A stretch of DNA of 64,000 nt. It comes from Paenibacillus silvisoli. Lineage in GTDB: Bacteria > Bacillota > Bacilli > Paenibacillales > Paenibacillaceae. The DNA is taken from assembly GCF_030866765.1 (NCBI RefSeq), contig NZ_CP133017.1, positions 97,501-161,500 of the forward strand. Direction: 5' to 3'. The position numbers were made by a program, and so were the translations under genes. Below are positions 45,365 to 54,898 of the stretch, one piece after another. Within the stretch, counting starts at the first letter, position 1; each line of letters starts with the position of its first letter. Under the pieces are notes generated by a model. It was given only the letters and a program-made list of their open reading frames with translations. It was not told where the DNA came from and ran no database searches.

Positions 45365-46333
45365 TTATGCCTCCCTCGCTGCTTTTTTTGCCAGTTTAAG
45401 TTTCTGCTTCAGCGCTTTCTTCATGCGCGCCTCTTGACGGTCGCGCATCAGGTAGAACAGCACCAGAGACAGCACCAACGCAATTACGAACATCATCATG
45501 CTCGCGGCAGCTGCTTTGTTAAACATGTAGCCGCCTTTGAACGCCTGATTGTAGATAAAGCTGGACGTCGTAAGCGTCGCATTGTCCGGTCCGCCTTGCA
45601 GGAAGAGCTGCGGAATGTCGAACATTTGCAAACCGCCGATCATCGATGTCACGAGCGTGAACAGCATGATGGTTCTCAGGCTCGGCAGCGTGATGCGGAA
45701 GAAAATTTGTCTCGCGTTCGCGCCGTCGATGGCGGCCGCCTCGAAGAGGGCAGGGCTAATGCCCAGTACGCCGGCGATCAGCACGATCATCGTGTTGCCG
45801 TACCACATCCAGAATTGAATGAAGGACACAATGCCACGCGAAGTCGTTTTGTCTTGAAGGAAGTTAATTGGCGAGTCGGACAAGCCGAGCGCCGTAAACA
45901 GGCTGTTTATCGGTCCCATCGGGTAAGCGAACAGGACACTGAAAAGCACGGCGATCGTCCCCGCCGTGATAATATTCGGCATGTAGAGCAACACTTTAAA
46001 CATGCCTTGCCCCCGAATACTCAAACGCTGATTCGTGAACCAGGCAGTAAGCAGCAATGCAACGGCGATTTGAGGAATGAAGCTGATGACCCAGATGATT
46101 GCGGTGTTCTTGAGCGACTTAATGAACGTAGGATTATCGAAAAGCAGATCTTTAAAGTTTTGGAACGGGTTATCCAATACATGAACCGGTTTCGGAATAA
46201 TGCCCTTCATATCCGTAAATCCGATGAAAGCCGTATAAAGCGTCGGGTATAAGGAAAAAACCAAGAACGCGATAATAAATGGGAGACTGAAGAGATAACC
46301 GTATTTTGAGTAGCTGATTCCTTTGCGGCGCAA
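45365..46333 (-). CDS. Carbohydrate ABC transporter permease (MalF type)
   Basis: The 322-residue protein has six predicted helices and the EAA loop EAAAIDGANARQIFFRITLPSL, typical of CUT1 systems. The C terminus is unusually rich in Lys and Ala. TTG 46333 was chosen because GAGGTG lies 6 bases upstream; an alternative GTG at 46342 overlaps that site. It follows the binding-protein gene after a stable hairpin. Confidence 0.92.
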   Translation of the reverse strand: MRRKGISYSKYGYLFSLPFIIAFLVFSLYPTLYTAFIGFTDMKGIIPKPVHVLDNPFQNFKDLLFDNPTFIKSLKNTAIIWVISFIPQIAVALLLTAWFTNQRLSIRGQGMFKVLLYMPNIITAGTIAVLFSVLFAYPMGPINSLFTALGLSDSPINFLQDKTTSRGIVSFIQFWMWYGNTMIVLIAGVLGISPALFEAAAIDGANARQIFFRITLPSLRTIMLFTLVTSMIGGLQMFDIPQLFLQGGPDNATLTTSSFIYNQAFKGGYMFNKAAAASMMMFVIALVLSLVLFYLMRDRQEARMKKALKQKLKLAKKAAREA

Positions 46334-46359
46334 GTTTCTCACCTCATGTTATTAATCTA

Positions 46360-46385
46360 AAGGGACGGGTAACGCACCCGCCCCT
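46360..46385 (-). other. Intercistronic hairpin between the binding-protein and permease genes
   Basis: AAGGGACGGGT pairs with ACCCGCCCCTT around a short loop. There is no proper T tract downstream on the minus strand, so it may stabilise the 3' end of the binding-protein message or partly attenuate, as is common in such operons. Confidence 0.6.
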
Positions 46386-46396
46386 TCGACGCCCAA

Positions 46397-47812
46397 TTAT
46401 TCGCTTTCGATGCCGAGTTGGTCTTTCACTGTTGTTTTGAAGTCTGCAATCGCTTGTTCGCGGCTCTTCGTACCCGCAGTATATTCGCGAGTTTGGTCGC
46501 GCCATGCTTTGTTGATGGCTTCGTCGTACTGCGTCAGGTTTTTGCCCGATGCATTGGCGTTAGCCGGAACGAATGCGTCAAACATGTTTTGGCCGCCAAG
46601 CAGATCGATTTCGCCGTTGGACTTGGACATTACGACGGAGGAGGATACGCTGTCTTTCGTACCTTGCTCGCCGTCTTTCATCGTGCCGTTCGCCCAGTAG
46701 TACTGAAGACCTGTTTCGGAAGTATCCAGCGTTACCCACTTGATGAAGTCAGCAACGGCCGCTTTCTTCGCTTCGTCTTCCGTAGTAGCTTTGTTCGCAA
46801 GCAGCCAAGTGCCGCCCCAGAAGAAGCCAGTCGGTGGTTCTGTAACCGCCCAGTCGCCTTTCGTGTCTTTAACTTGGCCATTCATAACGTAGTTAATGAG
46901 CCATGCAGGACCGAAGAATCCGAAGATCGGTTGTTTGCCTTTGCCGGACATATCCGCGTACCAAGCTTCTGTCCAGTCTTGCGTATCGTTGTGGTAGCCG
47001 TTGTCTTTCAGCTTCTTGGAGAGATCCAGGAATTGCTCGCGCTTCGGATCGATATGAAGCTTGCCGTCAACGATCCAGCCTTTGTCGGAGCTGTTCTCGA
47101 TCGGGTGCCAGAGATCGCCGTCGCCGGAAACGATGCCGTAGCCTTTCGCTTTCAGCTTCGCAGCCGCGTCGAAGAATTTATCCCAGCCAGGACCAACTTC
47201 GGTCTTGATTGTTGCAGGATCGTCGGTTCCGAATACGTCCTTAGCGATCGAACGGCGATAGATGAACGCGCCGCCTGTCGCTTGATAGCCAAGCGCTTTC
47301 AGTTGGCCTTCTTTGCTTCCGATATCGATCGTGTATTGTGCGATGCCGGCGTCTTTGACCAAATCGTCGGATAGACCGAGGTCTGCATAGTTCGCTGCGT
47401 AATCGGATGCGTCGCCTTGCGCATATTTAAGGACGAATGCCGCTTCTGCCGCATAGATGTCCGGAGCGTCTTTGCCGCCTGCCGCCAGAGCTTGGTCAAG
47501 AGCCGGCTGGTAAGCGCCGTCCGTTGTAGGCACGACCGTCGTTTTGAATTCGACATTCGCGTCAGGATGCGTAGCCAAATACTTAGCCGTCATGTTTGGA
47601 ATTTCGTCCGTGAAGCTCCAAAGATTAATCGTTACTTTTTCCTTCGGTGCGGACGTGTTCGTGTTCTCCGATGCCGAAGTATTGTTAGTCGTGTTTTCGC
47701 TTGCGTTACCGGCCGTGTTCGAGTTCGACTCCGAGTTTGAGTTCGATCCGCAGGCGGTAAGAACAGAAGCCAACAAAACAGTTGCAGTTGTTGCAGCAAG
47801 AGCGCGTTTCAT
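46397..47812 (-). CDS. Carbohydrate ABC transporter substrate-binding lipoprotein
   Basis: The 471-residue protein has a signal with lipobox LTAC (Cys21), then a long Ser/Asn/Thr linker (about 22-55), then a family 1 extracellular solute-binding fold (KVTINLWSFTDEIPNM..., GFFWGGTWLLANKAT). It should bind a sugar, perhaps an oligosaccharide, outside the membrane and deliver it to the two permeases downstream. GGGAGG precedes the ATG. An enolase-superfamily enzyme and a DUF4838 protein lie 2-5 kb away and might act on related carbohydrates. Confidence 0.92.
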   Translation of the reverse strand: MKRALAATTATVLLASVLTACGSNSNSESNSNTAGNASENTTNNTSASENTNTSAPKEKVTINLWSFTDEIPNMTAKYLATHPDANVEFKTTVVPTTDGAYQPALDQALAAGGKDAPDIYAAEAAFVLKYAQGDASDYAANYADLGLSDDLVKDAGIAQYTIDIGSKEGQLKALGYQATGGAFIYRRSIAKDVFGTDDPATIKTEVGPGWDKFFDAAAKLKAKGYGIVSGDGDLWHPIENSSDKGWIVDGKLHIDPKREQFLDLSKKLKDNGYHNDTQDWTEAWYADMSGKGKQPIFGFFGPAWLINYVMNGQVKDTKGDWAVTEPPTGFFWGGTWLLANKATTEDEAKKAAVADFIKWVTLDTSETGLQYYWANGTMKDGEQGTKDSVSSSVVMSKSNGEIDLLGGQNMFDAFVPANANASGKNLTQYDEAINKAWRDQTREYTAGTKSREQAIADFKTTVKDQLGIESE

Positions 47813-47878
47813 GTGGTAACCTCCCTATTTGTATAAGAGCATCATTTTGTAACCGCATACACATTGTAATCTTTCAAA

Positions 47879-47891
47879 TGTAAGCGTTACA
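47879..47891 (-). promoter_or_regulatory. Palindromic operator candidate upstream of the sugar-binding protein gene
   Basis: TGTAAGCGTTACA is a 13-base palindrome lying 67-79 bases before the ATG. It resembles LacI/CcpA-type operators but lacks one base compared with a standard cre site. A regulator gene is not adjacent. Confidence 0.4.
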
Positions 47892-48050
47892 GTATCGGCG
47901 ATTGGGGAAAGTTCCACTATTTTTGGGTCTTGGGCCAAGCGGCCGCTCTAACAAAAAACAAATACATTCCACAAAGCATCCTAATAACCCCATCGTAAAA
48001 TAATGCTAGAAATTGTTAAAAACAATAGGGGATGGAGGCGTGTTGGAAGG

Positions 48051-49931
48051 ATGCTGTTCTTCAAATCGATCAAGTTTAAAATCATATGGCCTCTGATCGT
48101 CGTTATCGTTTGCGTGCTAGCGGGTCTGTCGGCCAGCGTGTATCAGCTGACGGCCAAGAGCATCCATGACAAAGGCATGACCACCATGGAAATGGCTAAA
48201 ATCAGCATTGAGAACGCGCTCGTTGCCCGTTCGACGGCTGAACAAGTCATGGAGCAAGAAATGTACGGTCAAGCTGCGATGGCCGCATACTTAATGGACC
48301 ATGGCACGTCCTATGAAGACTTCGTCGAGATTGCCAAGCGCGGCGGTATCGACGAATTTTGGATCACCGACGGGAACGGTCAAGTCGAGCTGACGACGGT
48401 AGCGCCGAAGGTCGACTTTAATTTCGGTGCGGACAAGACGAACCAGGCCTACGAATTTATGGATCTGATTACGGGTAAACGCGATCGCGTGGCCCAGCCT
48501 GCCCAGCCCCGTTCGGTCGATCCGAAGGTGTACAAATATGTAGGCGTCGGGGGATGGTCGAGCCCGCGGATCGTACAGGCCGGCCGCGACGGCAGCAGGC
48601 TGGTTGAGTTGGATAACAAAATCGGGGCAAAGCCGTTCATAGACGCGCTCCAAACAAATCTCGGGGACGATGTGCTGTTCTCCGCGCTCGTCGATCAAGA
48701 TGGCAAGCTGGCCGTATCCAGTGACAGCCGTATCAAGGAACCGGATGCCTCGCTTACGGATTCGATCCAAACCGCGCTCAGCTCGGGAGCGACGACATAC
48801 GCCTCATCGAGCTTTCATGGGACGCGGGTTGATTACTACGTGTCCAAGCTGTCGGACGGAACCGTGTTCGTCATGGCGTTGACGACGGAGGTGCTGGACC
48901 GGATTTTGTACACGACAATCGGGGCGGCGCTAATTGGACTATTCCTGTTCATCGTCGTTACGGTCGTCGTGACGCATCGCAAGCTGAAGCCTCTTGAAGA
49001 CGTAACGGAGAAAATGATCGAGCTATCGGGCAACAAGGGCGATTTGACGGTACGTCTGCAAGCCGGCACGAAGGATGAAGTCGGCATGCTCTCAAGCGCG
49101 TTCAACAGCTTGATGGACAACCTTCAGCGGCTGATCGTGCAGGCTAAGCAATCCGCACGAGGCGTTTCGGCATTGGCTCATGAAATGTCGGCCGCCTCCC
49201 TGGAACAGGCGCAAGGCAGTATGTCGCAAGCGGACGCGACGCAATCGGTAAAAGCTTTGTTCAAGCAGTTGTCCGACGAAATCGATGCCGTTACGAACAA
49301 CGCCGAGGAAGCCGTAAGGCTAACGCAAATGACCCAGCAAAATGCGGAAGCGGGCGTCGACACGGTCAGCGCGTCCATCCGCAGCATGAATCAGCTTTCT
49401 AACCAGATTTCGCTGCTCGAGCGGGATTCGCGGCAGGTCGAAGAAATTATCGAAGTCATCAACGGCATTGCCGAGCAGACGAACTTGCTCGCGCTTAACG
49501 CGGCGATCGAGGCAGCGAGGGCGGGAGACCAAGGCAGAGGCTTCGCGGTCGTCGCGGACGAAGTGCGCAATCTCGCCGAACGGAGCATTGAAGCGACGAA
49601 GCAGATCACCGCCATTATTTCCGGCATGCAGAACAATATGAAGCAAAGCGTGAAGGCGGTGTCCGAGACGGCGGGCTTATTCGAAAACACCGGGCATTCC
49701 TTCAACAGCATCAATACGATGATTCAAAATACCGCGCAGCAGGTCTCGAATATCGCATCTGCCAGCGAGCAGCAAAACGATAAATCGAAGCAGCTGCTGC
49801 ATTCGATCGAGCAGATCGCATTTCTGAGCCATGAATCGGCTGCTGCCTCGGAGAAGTCCTCCGATTCCACCCACTCGCTAGTCGGGCTGGCGGAGGAGTT
49901 GAACCAGTCCGTCTCATCGTTTAAGTCTTAA
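48051..49931 (+). CDS. Methyl-accepting chemotaxis protein
   Basis: The 626-residue receptor has a membrane helix at about 12-32, an extracellular domain to about 285, and a second helix at about 290-312. A HAMP domain and a cytoplasmic signalling hairpin with [41 protein letters not shown] follow. It signals to CheA/CheW and the ligand is unknown. ATG 48051 is used, though the upstream GGAGG (48033-48037) is 13 bases away. It is divergent from the sugar importer, so it may sense related compounds. Confidence 0.93.
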   Translation: MLFFKSIKFKIIWPLIVVIVCVLAGLSASVYQLTAKSIHDKGMTTMEMAKISIENALVARSTAEQVMEQEMYGQAAMAAYLMDHGTSYEDFVEIAKRGGIDEFWITDGNGQVELTTVAPKVDFNFGADKTNQAYEFMDLITGKRDRVAQPAQPRSVDPKVYKYVGVGGWSSPRIVQAGRDGSRLVELDNKIGAKPFIDALQTNLGDDVLFSALVDQDGKLAVSSDSRIKEPDASLTDSIQTALSSGATTYASSSFHGTRVDYYVSKLSDGTVFVMALTTEVLDRILYTTIGAALIGLFLFIVVTVVVTHRKLKPLEDVTEKMIELSGNKGDLTVRLQAGTKDEVGMLSSAFNSLMDNLQRLIVQAKQSARGVSALAHEMSAASLEQAQGSMSQADATQSVKALFKQLSDEIDAVTNNAEEAVRLTQMTQQNAEAGVDTVSASIRSMNQLSNQISLLERDSRQVEEIIEVINGIAEQTNLLALNAAIEAARAGDQGRGFAVVADEVRNLAERSIEATKQITAIISGMQNNMKQSVKAVSETAGLFENTGHSFNSINTMIQNTAQQVSNIASASEQQNDKSKQLLHSIEQIAFLSHESAAASEKSSDSTHSLVGLAEELNQSVSSFKS

Positions 49932-49944
49932 AAATAACATGTAA

Positions 49945-49984
49945 ACAGAGCGCGCGGCCGAAATGCCGGTGCTCTGTTTTTTTG
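49945..49984 (+). terminator. Terminator, copy 4 of the ACAGAGC hairpin family
   Basis: ACAGAGC...CGGTGCTCTGT followed by TTTTTTT. Confidence 0.85.
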
Positions 49985-50097
49985 TTTTCTAAAGCGGAAA
50001 AAGGGAATTTAGCGGGTCGGGATGAACTATAAACATAATGTATGTTATATTTAATATATTGAGTAGACTCATTACACTGTTGAGGAGTGAAGCTTTC

Positions 50098-51243
50098 GTG
50101 AATTTATCCGACATTCAGCCAGATTGGAAAATCGAGAAGATCGAGGTTGCAACGCTTACGGGCGAACGCGCAAGAAGCGCGGGCTCGAACGGCAGAATCG
50201 GGGATCACGGGAAAAACTGTTCCGTTCGTATCGCCCGAGTTCAGATTGACGGAGCGGCGGGCTTCGGAAACACGGGGATGCTGACGGAGGAATTGGCCGA
50301 AAAGGTTGTCGGCATGAGGCTGGTCGATTTGTTTGACCCAAACGGCAGGGTGCTTGAACCATACCGCATTCCGCTCGAATATCCGATACTGGACTGGCTG
50401 GGGCGCAGACTAAACACGCCGGTGTACCAATTAATAGCCGATACGCATCGGACCTCTCCGCTTGTTGTGCCCTGCTATGATACTTCGCTTTATTTTGACG
50501 ATCTGCATCTGCAGCAGGAACGGGATGCGGTGGTATTGATGAAAGAGGAAGCGGCGCAGGGCTTCTCCAAGGGCCACCGGAATTTCAAGATCAAAGTCGG
50601 CCGGGGCGGCAGACATATGCCGTTATGGGAGGGAACGAAGCGGGATATCGCGATTATTCATGGCGTTGCCGAGGTTGCCGGTCCGGAGGGGCGCATTATG
50701 ATCGATGCCAACAACGCCTATAATTTGAATTTGACCAAAGAGGTGTTGGCGGCCTCATCGGACGTCAACCTGTACTGGATCGAAGAAGCTTTTCACGAAG
50801 ACGATGCCTTGTACGCCGATCTGAAAGCATGGCTTCGGGAGCGCGGGCAAAACGTACTCATTGCAGACGGGGAAGGGCTTGCGTCTCCTCATCTCGTCCA
50901 GTGGGCGAAAAACGGCCTTCTCGATGTGCTGCAATACGACATTATTTATCCGGGCTTCACGCATTGGCTGGAGCTTGGCGCGCAGCTTGACCAATGGGGG
51001 CTGCGTTCTGCGCCGCATTGCTATGGCAATGCGTACGGCATCTACGCGCTTGCGCACATTGCCGCCGCGATTCGAAATTTCGAGTTCGTCGAATACGACG
51101 ACATTGCGATTGAAGGCATGGACGCGTCTGCCTATCGGGTAGAGAATGGCCAGTTCTACGTTCCGGACAAGGCCGGGTTCGGTCTCGAATTTGACGAAGA
51201 GCTGTTTGCAAGACAGGTCCGTACAGGCGGCTGGAGCCGGTAG
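50098..51243 (+). CDS. Enolase-superfamily protein (mandelate racemase/muconate-lactonizing-like)
   Basis: The 381-residue protein has the capping domain plus (beta/alpha)7 barrel. Key residues appear to be Lys in FKIKVG, metal ligands Asp in MIDANNAY and Glu in WIEEAFHED, a third acid in IADGEG, and His in SAPHCYGNAYG. Members dehydrate or epimerise sugar acids. The substrate cannot be assigned here. GTG 50098 follows TGAGGAGTG. A terminator separates it from the next gene. Confidence 0.85.
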   Translation: MNLSDIQPDWKIEKIEVATLTGERARSAGSNGRIGDHGKNCSVRIARVQIDGAAGFGNTGMLTEELAEKVVGMRLVDLFDPNGRVLEPYRIPLEYPILDWLGRRLNTPVYQLIADTHRTSPLVVPCYDTSLYFDDLHLQQERDAVVLMKEEAAQGFSKGHRNFKIKVGRGGRHMPLWEGTKRDIAIIHGVAEVAGPEGRIMIDANNAYNLNLTKEVLAASSDVNLYWIEEAFHEDDALYADLKAWLRERGQNVLIADGEGLASPHLVQWAKNGLLDVLQYDIIYPGFTHWLELGAQLDQWGLRSAPHCYGNAYGIYALAHIAAAIRNFEFVEYDDIAIEGMDASAYRVENGQFYVPDKAGFGLEFDEELFARQVRTGGWSR

Positions 51244-51258
51244 CATAGAGGAAAAAAG

Positions 51259-51296
51259 GGCCAAAGTTCCTCTATCAGGGGGACTTTGGCTTTTTC
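51259..51296 (+). terminator. Terminator after the enolase-superfamily gene
   Basis: GGCCAAAGTTCC pairs with GGGGGACTTTGGC, followed by TTTTT. Confidence 0.88.
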
Positions 51297-51410
51297 CATC
51301 TACATGACATTCGGAGCATTTGTCATAAGTACTGCACTTTTAGTCCGTTCGTCTTGCGGTTCATAATTTTTTGTATAATGGGTGTAATTTATAACGAGGG
51401 AGCTATCATC

Positions 51411-52532
51411 GTGCTGGAATACAGAAAGGCAAGGCCGGATGAGCGTGAGGAATATATCGATTTAGCCAACTACGTATTTAAAATCGACGTTGAAGCCGTG
51501 CTTCCCAAAGTGTACGGCAAGGATATCGATTCGACGGATATGCACCTGGTCGCGGCGGACGAGCAGGGTCGGCTGCGCGCGCAGGTAGTCGTGTACCCGG
51601 AGCCGATGAACGTAAGCGGTTTTCCGCTGCGGGTCGGATATTTGGGCATTGTGTCGGTGCACCCGAGGGCTCGCGGAGAAGGGCATATGAAGGTGCTGAT
51701 GAACAAGTGGCTGACGGAAGAAGTGCCCGGGTCGTACGACATGGTTGTTTTGTATGGGCAGCGGCAGCGGTACGAGTATTTCGATTTTACCCTCGGAGGG
51801 GTGAAAATCAAATATTCGGTAGGCGAAGTCAATGCCCGCCATGCGTTGAGGGATGCGAAGGTGGAGGGCTTGTCCATCCGTCCGCTGTTTGAGATTGAAG
51901 GCGCGGCGGCCTTCGCTCACAAGCTGAATGAAGCCCGGCCTGCATACGTTCAACGGGATTCGCGGCAGCTGCCGCTTATTTTGCACGGCCTTGAGCAGAA
52001 GCCGCTCGGCGTGCTGGACGGGGACAAGCTGATCGGCTATCTGGTCGTCAGCAAGACGGGCAAGGAAATCACGGAGCTTGCGATGTCGCACGCAGAAGAT
52101 ATACCGCGCGCGGTCAAAGCTTATTTGGCGCATTCGGGGACGGATTGGCTCGCGGTTTTCGCGCCGGAGTACGAGACGGAGCTGAATGCAAGCCTGAGCG
52201 CCTTTGCGGAAAATTATGCGATCGAGACGTCGGACATGTACCATATCGTAGACTTTGCCCGCGTGCTGGAGGCTTTCTTGACGCTCAAGCATCGGACGGG
52301 CGGACTTGTGCCGGGCGAGTTCTCCGCCGTGCTGGACGGGCAGCCGGTTACCGCCCGCGTGGATGAGAACGGCGTGACGGTGGAACGGTCGGCAAGGCCG
52401 GGCGCGGTGGAGCTTAATAAGAAGCAGGCGCAGACGCTTCTCCTTACGCCGCATGGCCGTTTCACGGGAGTCGCCGCGCCGGCCGGATGGTTTCCGCTGC
52501 CGATTTTCTGGTATATAGCCGATAAGTTTTAA
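51411..52532 (+). CDS. GNAT acetyltransferase, Eis-like
   Basis: The 373-residue protein has an N-terminal GNAT domain (YRKARPDEREEYIDL..., LGIVSVHPRARGEGHMKVLMNKW), a second GNAT-like domain, and a C-terminal SCP2-like region. This is the Eis family architecture. Eis enzymes acetylate aminoglycosides or host and self lysines, and most Firmicute members have no known substrate. GTG 51411 follows GAGGGAG. The DUF4838 gene follows after 35 bases and is probably co-transcribed. Confidence 0.87.
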   Translation: MLEYRKARPDEREEYIDLANYVFKIDVEAVLPKVYGKDIDSTDMHLVAADEQGRLRAQVVVYPEPMNVSGFPLRVGYLGIVSVHPRARGEGHMKVLMNKWLTEEVPGSYDMVVLYGQRQRYEYFDFTLGGVKIKYSVGEVNARHALRDAKVEGLSIRPLFEIEGAAAFAHKLNEARPAYVQRDSRQLPLILHGLEQKPLGVLDGDKLIGYLVVSKTGKEITELAMSHAEDIPRAVKAYLAHSGTDWLAVFAPEYETELNASLSAFAENYAIETSDMYHIVDFARVLEAFLTLKHRTGGLVPGEFSAVLDGQPVTARVDENGVTVERSARPGAVELNKKQAQTLLLTPHGRFTGVAAPAGWFPLPIFWYIADKF

Positions 52533-52567
52533 CCGATCGAACTGACGATTAAGGGGAGACAACTAAG

Positions 52568-53527
52568 ATGGAGCATAAACGCGGTATCCTTATTTTACCC
52601 GAGGAAGCTGGTCCCTACTGGGCGGATCTGATCGAGCGCTCGGGGCTTAACGTGGTGGGCATACATCCGGGCTGGGGCGCCGGAGCGCTCGAGGAGCTTG
52701 AGAAAACGCTGGATTTCGTGAGAACGCCGAGTTACAAGCAGTTCATGGAACGGATGGAAGAGCTGAACGTGGATGTCGAGTTCGAAGCTCATGCGATGTC
52801 TTGGCTCGTGCCGCGAGCGCTTTTCGCCGAGTACGCGGACTGGTTCCGGATGGATGAGACCGGCAAGCGGAATCCGGATTTTAACCTGTGCGCATCCAGC
52901 CCGGCAGCGCTCGATTATTTGGAGACGCGGTCGGAGGAACTGGCGCGGGCGATCCCTTCACTGACGGGGCGGTATTATTTCTGGATCGACGATGTGACGA
53001 ACAGCGCATGCCACTGCGAAAAGTGCCGGGCGTTGTCCACGTCCGATCAGGCGATGACGTTCTATAACCATATTTTGCGGGGGATTCGGCGGTTTGATCC
53101 GGCGGCGGAGCATTGCTACCTGGCTTACCAGGATACGATCCAAGCCCCGGAGAAAGTGCTGCCGGACGCGGGTATTTTTCTGGAGTATGCCCCGATCTAC
53201 CGCGATTCGTCCAGGCCGATTAACGATCCGGAATGCCCGGAGAACTTTAAGGAGCTTGAGCATCTGCCCGGCCTGCTGCGGCTGTTCGGACGGGAAGGCG
53301 CTCAAATCTTGGAATACTGGATGGACAATTCCCGATTCCTCAAATGGCAAAAGCCGCTGAAGCCGCTGCCTTTCCACGAGGAAGTTATTCGCCAGGACGC
53401 CGCGTATTATCGCGGCCTCGGATTCAGCCGGCAAACCAGCTTCGGCGTATGGCTGGGCGAGGATTACGCGCAGGTGTTCGGGGAGCCGCCGATAGTGGCG
53501 TATGCACGGGCGATTGGGGAATCATAG
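52568..53527 (+). CDS. DUF4838-like protein, possibly a glycosidase-related TIM barrel
   Basis: The 319-residue protein resembles the DUF4838 segment found in GH67-related proteins: YYFWIDDVTNSACHCEKCRALSTSDQAMTFYNHIL and YLAYQDTIQAPEKVLPDAGIFLEYAP. CHCEKC is characteristic. It has no signal peptide, so it would act inside the cell, perhaps on imported sugars. GGGGAGA precedes the ATG. The catalytic role is not established for the family. Confidence 0.7.
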   Translation: MEHKRGILILPEEAGPYWADLIERSGLNVVGIHPGWGAGALEELEKTLDFVRTPSYKQFMERMEELNVDVEFEAHAMSWLVPRALFAEYADWFRMDETGKRNPDFNLCASSPAALDYLETRSEELARAIPSLTGRYYFWIDDVTNSACHCEKCRALSTSDQAMTFYNHILRGIRRFDPAAEHCYLAYQDTIQAPEKVLPDAGIFLEYAPIYRDSSRPINDPECPENFKELEHLPGLLRLFGREGAQILEYWMDNSRFLKWQKPLKPLPFHEEVIRQDAAYYRGLGFSRQTSFGVWLGEDYAQVFGEPPIVAYARAIGES

Positions 53528-53561
53528 GCTTATTTGCGCTGCTGAGCTGGTAGTTACCATC

Positions 53562-53590
53562 CAAAGGCACCTCCACGCAAGGTGCCCTTC
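53562..53590 (+). terminator. Hairpin terminator after the DUF4838-like gene
   Basis: AAAGGCACCT pairs with AGGTGCCCTT, followed by a T-containing stretch. A very similar hairpin sits at 55446, on the other side of the IS110 element. Confidence 0.6.
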
Positions 53591-53690
53591 ATTTTGTAGA
53601 GAAACCAACTCCCACCGGGCGGGCTTGTCGCTGGCGTGTGGCGGTCGAGTGTGAGAGATACTGAATTGTCTAGCTATGATGAACGTAAAA

Positions 53691-53774
53691 ACAGCCCCGT
53701 ATTTGCTTCAAGTCGTAGGTTAAGAATGGAAGTAGATCACATCCATTTTCAGAGCTACAAAGCAAAGGGGCTGT
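53691..53774 (+). ncRNA. Structured non-coding sequence at the left end of the IS110 element (candidate bridge RNA region)
   Basis: ACAGCCCC-GTA-TTTGCT (53691-53707) pairs with AGCAAA-GGGGCTGT (53761-53774). Inside the loop AATGGA/TCCATT (about 53727-53746) can form another stem. The transposase ATG is at 53781. IS110-type elements are known to encode a bridge RNA in the non-coding left end, which guides recombination. Its identity here rests on position and folding only. Confidence 0.4.
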
Positions 53775-53780
53775 CTATTA

Positions 53781-54898
53781 ATGCAGTATGTCACTAAATT
53801 CGTCGGTTTAGATGTATCAAAAGAAAAAATTTCTGTAGCCATCGCAGATGCGGGGCGAGATCTTCCACGGTACTACGGCACCATTGCGCACACACCGGCA
53901 GCTCTTCGGAAACTGATCAAGGAGTTAGGTCCAGCGAGCGAGCTTGCATTCTGTTACGAAGCTGGCCCGACTGGCTATGAAACGCATCGGTGGATTGAAT
54001 CCATGGGAGCAAGTTGCACCGTCATTGCACCTTCGCTAATGCCCAAACGGCCTGGCGACCATGTGAAAACAGATCGGCGGGACGCAGAGCAGCTTGCTCG
54101 CCTTTTTCGTGCAGGTGAACTAACCGCTGTCCATGTTCCTTCTCGCGATGACGAAGCGTTGCGGGACCTCGTTCGCTGCCGCGAAGCGGCGAAAGAGGAT
54201 GCACACCGCGCCCGCCAACGGATGCTCAAGTTCCTCTTGCGTCATCAGATCCACCCGCCAGAGACAATTAAACGCCGTTGGACAAAGAAGTATCGCGAAT
54301 GGCTTGCTTCACTAACCTTCGAGCACGAGGCGATGCAAGTCGTGTTTAGAGAAATGCTTCACGCGCTTGAAGAAGTTGAACAGCGCATGAGTCGGCTGGA
54401 GAACGCGCTTTTGGAACAAGCAATGACAGGTGCAAAAGCCTCCCTCATCCAACTCCTTCAATCCTTGCGCGGCGTTGGCCGTCTCACTGCCATCACCCTT
54501 GCGGCCGAAATCGGTACATTTGCACGGTTTCGCTCACCTGCGCAGCTCATGGCTTACTTGGGTCTTGTGCCGCGGGAGCATTCTTCCGGTCAACGTACGC
54601 AGCGCGGCTCCATGACCAAAGCGGGCAACAGCCATTTGCGTCGCACGTTGGTAGAGTCGGCATGGAGTTACCGGCATCGCCCTGCCATAAAAGGCGAATT
54701 GGCAAACCGGTTAGAAGGCCTGCCTCTGACGTACAGCTCATATCTTGGAAAGCGCAGGAGCGCTTGCACATGAAGTACCGCCGACTGATCTTTAGCAAAA
54801 ACAAACACAAGAATGTTGCCATCGGTGCTGTTGCCCGAGAACTAGCAGGTTTTATTTGGGCTGTCGCTCGAATTGCAGAAAAACAAAACGCAGGGTAA
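53781..54898 (+). pseudogene. IS110-family transposase (DEDD type), interrupted by a frameshift near its 3' end
   Basis: The first frame gives 330 residues. It holds the RuvC-like DEDD domain (GLDVSKEK, CYEAGPTGYETHRWI, VKTDRRDAEQLARL), then the C-terminal Tnp_20 region (LRGVGRLTAITLAAEIGTF..SPAQLMAYLGLVP) with a following serine region. After LEGLP near 54723-54728 the frame shifts. Continuing one base on restores the usual ending DVQLISWKAQERLHMKYRR...VARELAGFIWAVA, with a stop at 54896-54898. A one-base deletion in a CCTCCTGAC-like sequence explains this. The transposase is therefore probably inactive, unless the base is a sequencing error. Confidence 0.85.

Larger units (their letters stand above)
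53691..54898 (+). mobile_element. IS110-family insertion sequence (ends not resolved)
   Basis: The element comprises a transposase gene with a frameshift and structured DNA upstream. IS110 elements lack normal terminal inverted repeats, so exact ends cannot be read from one copy. The 5' limit lies after the hairpin at 53590 and the 3' limit somewhere between 54899 and about 55140. Only one copy is in this window. Confidence 0.75.

Noticed and set aside
54662..54898. Separate small gene after the IS110 transposase
   Set aside because: Its sequence is the frameshifted C-terminal end of the transposase, not an independent gene.
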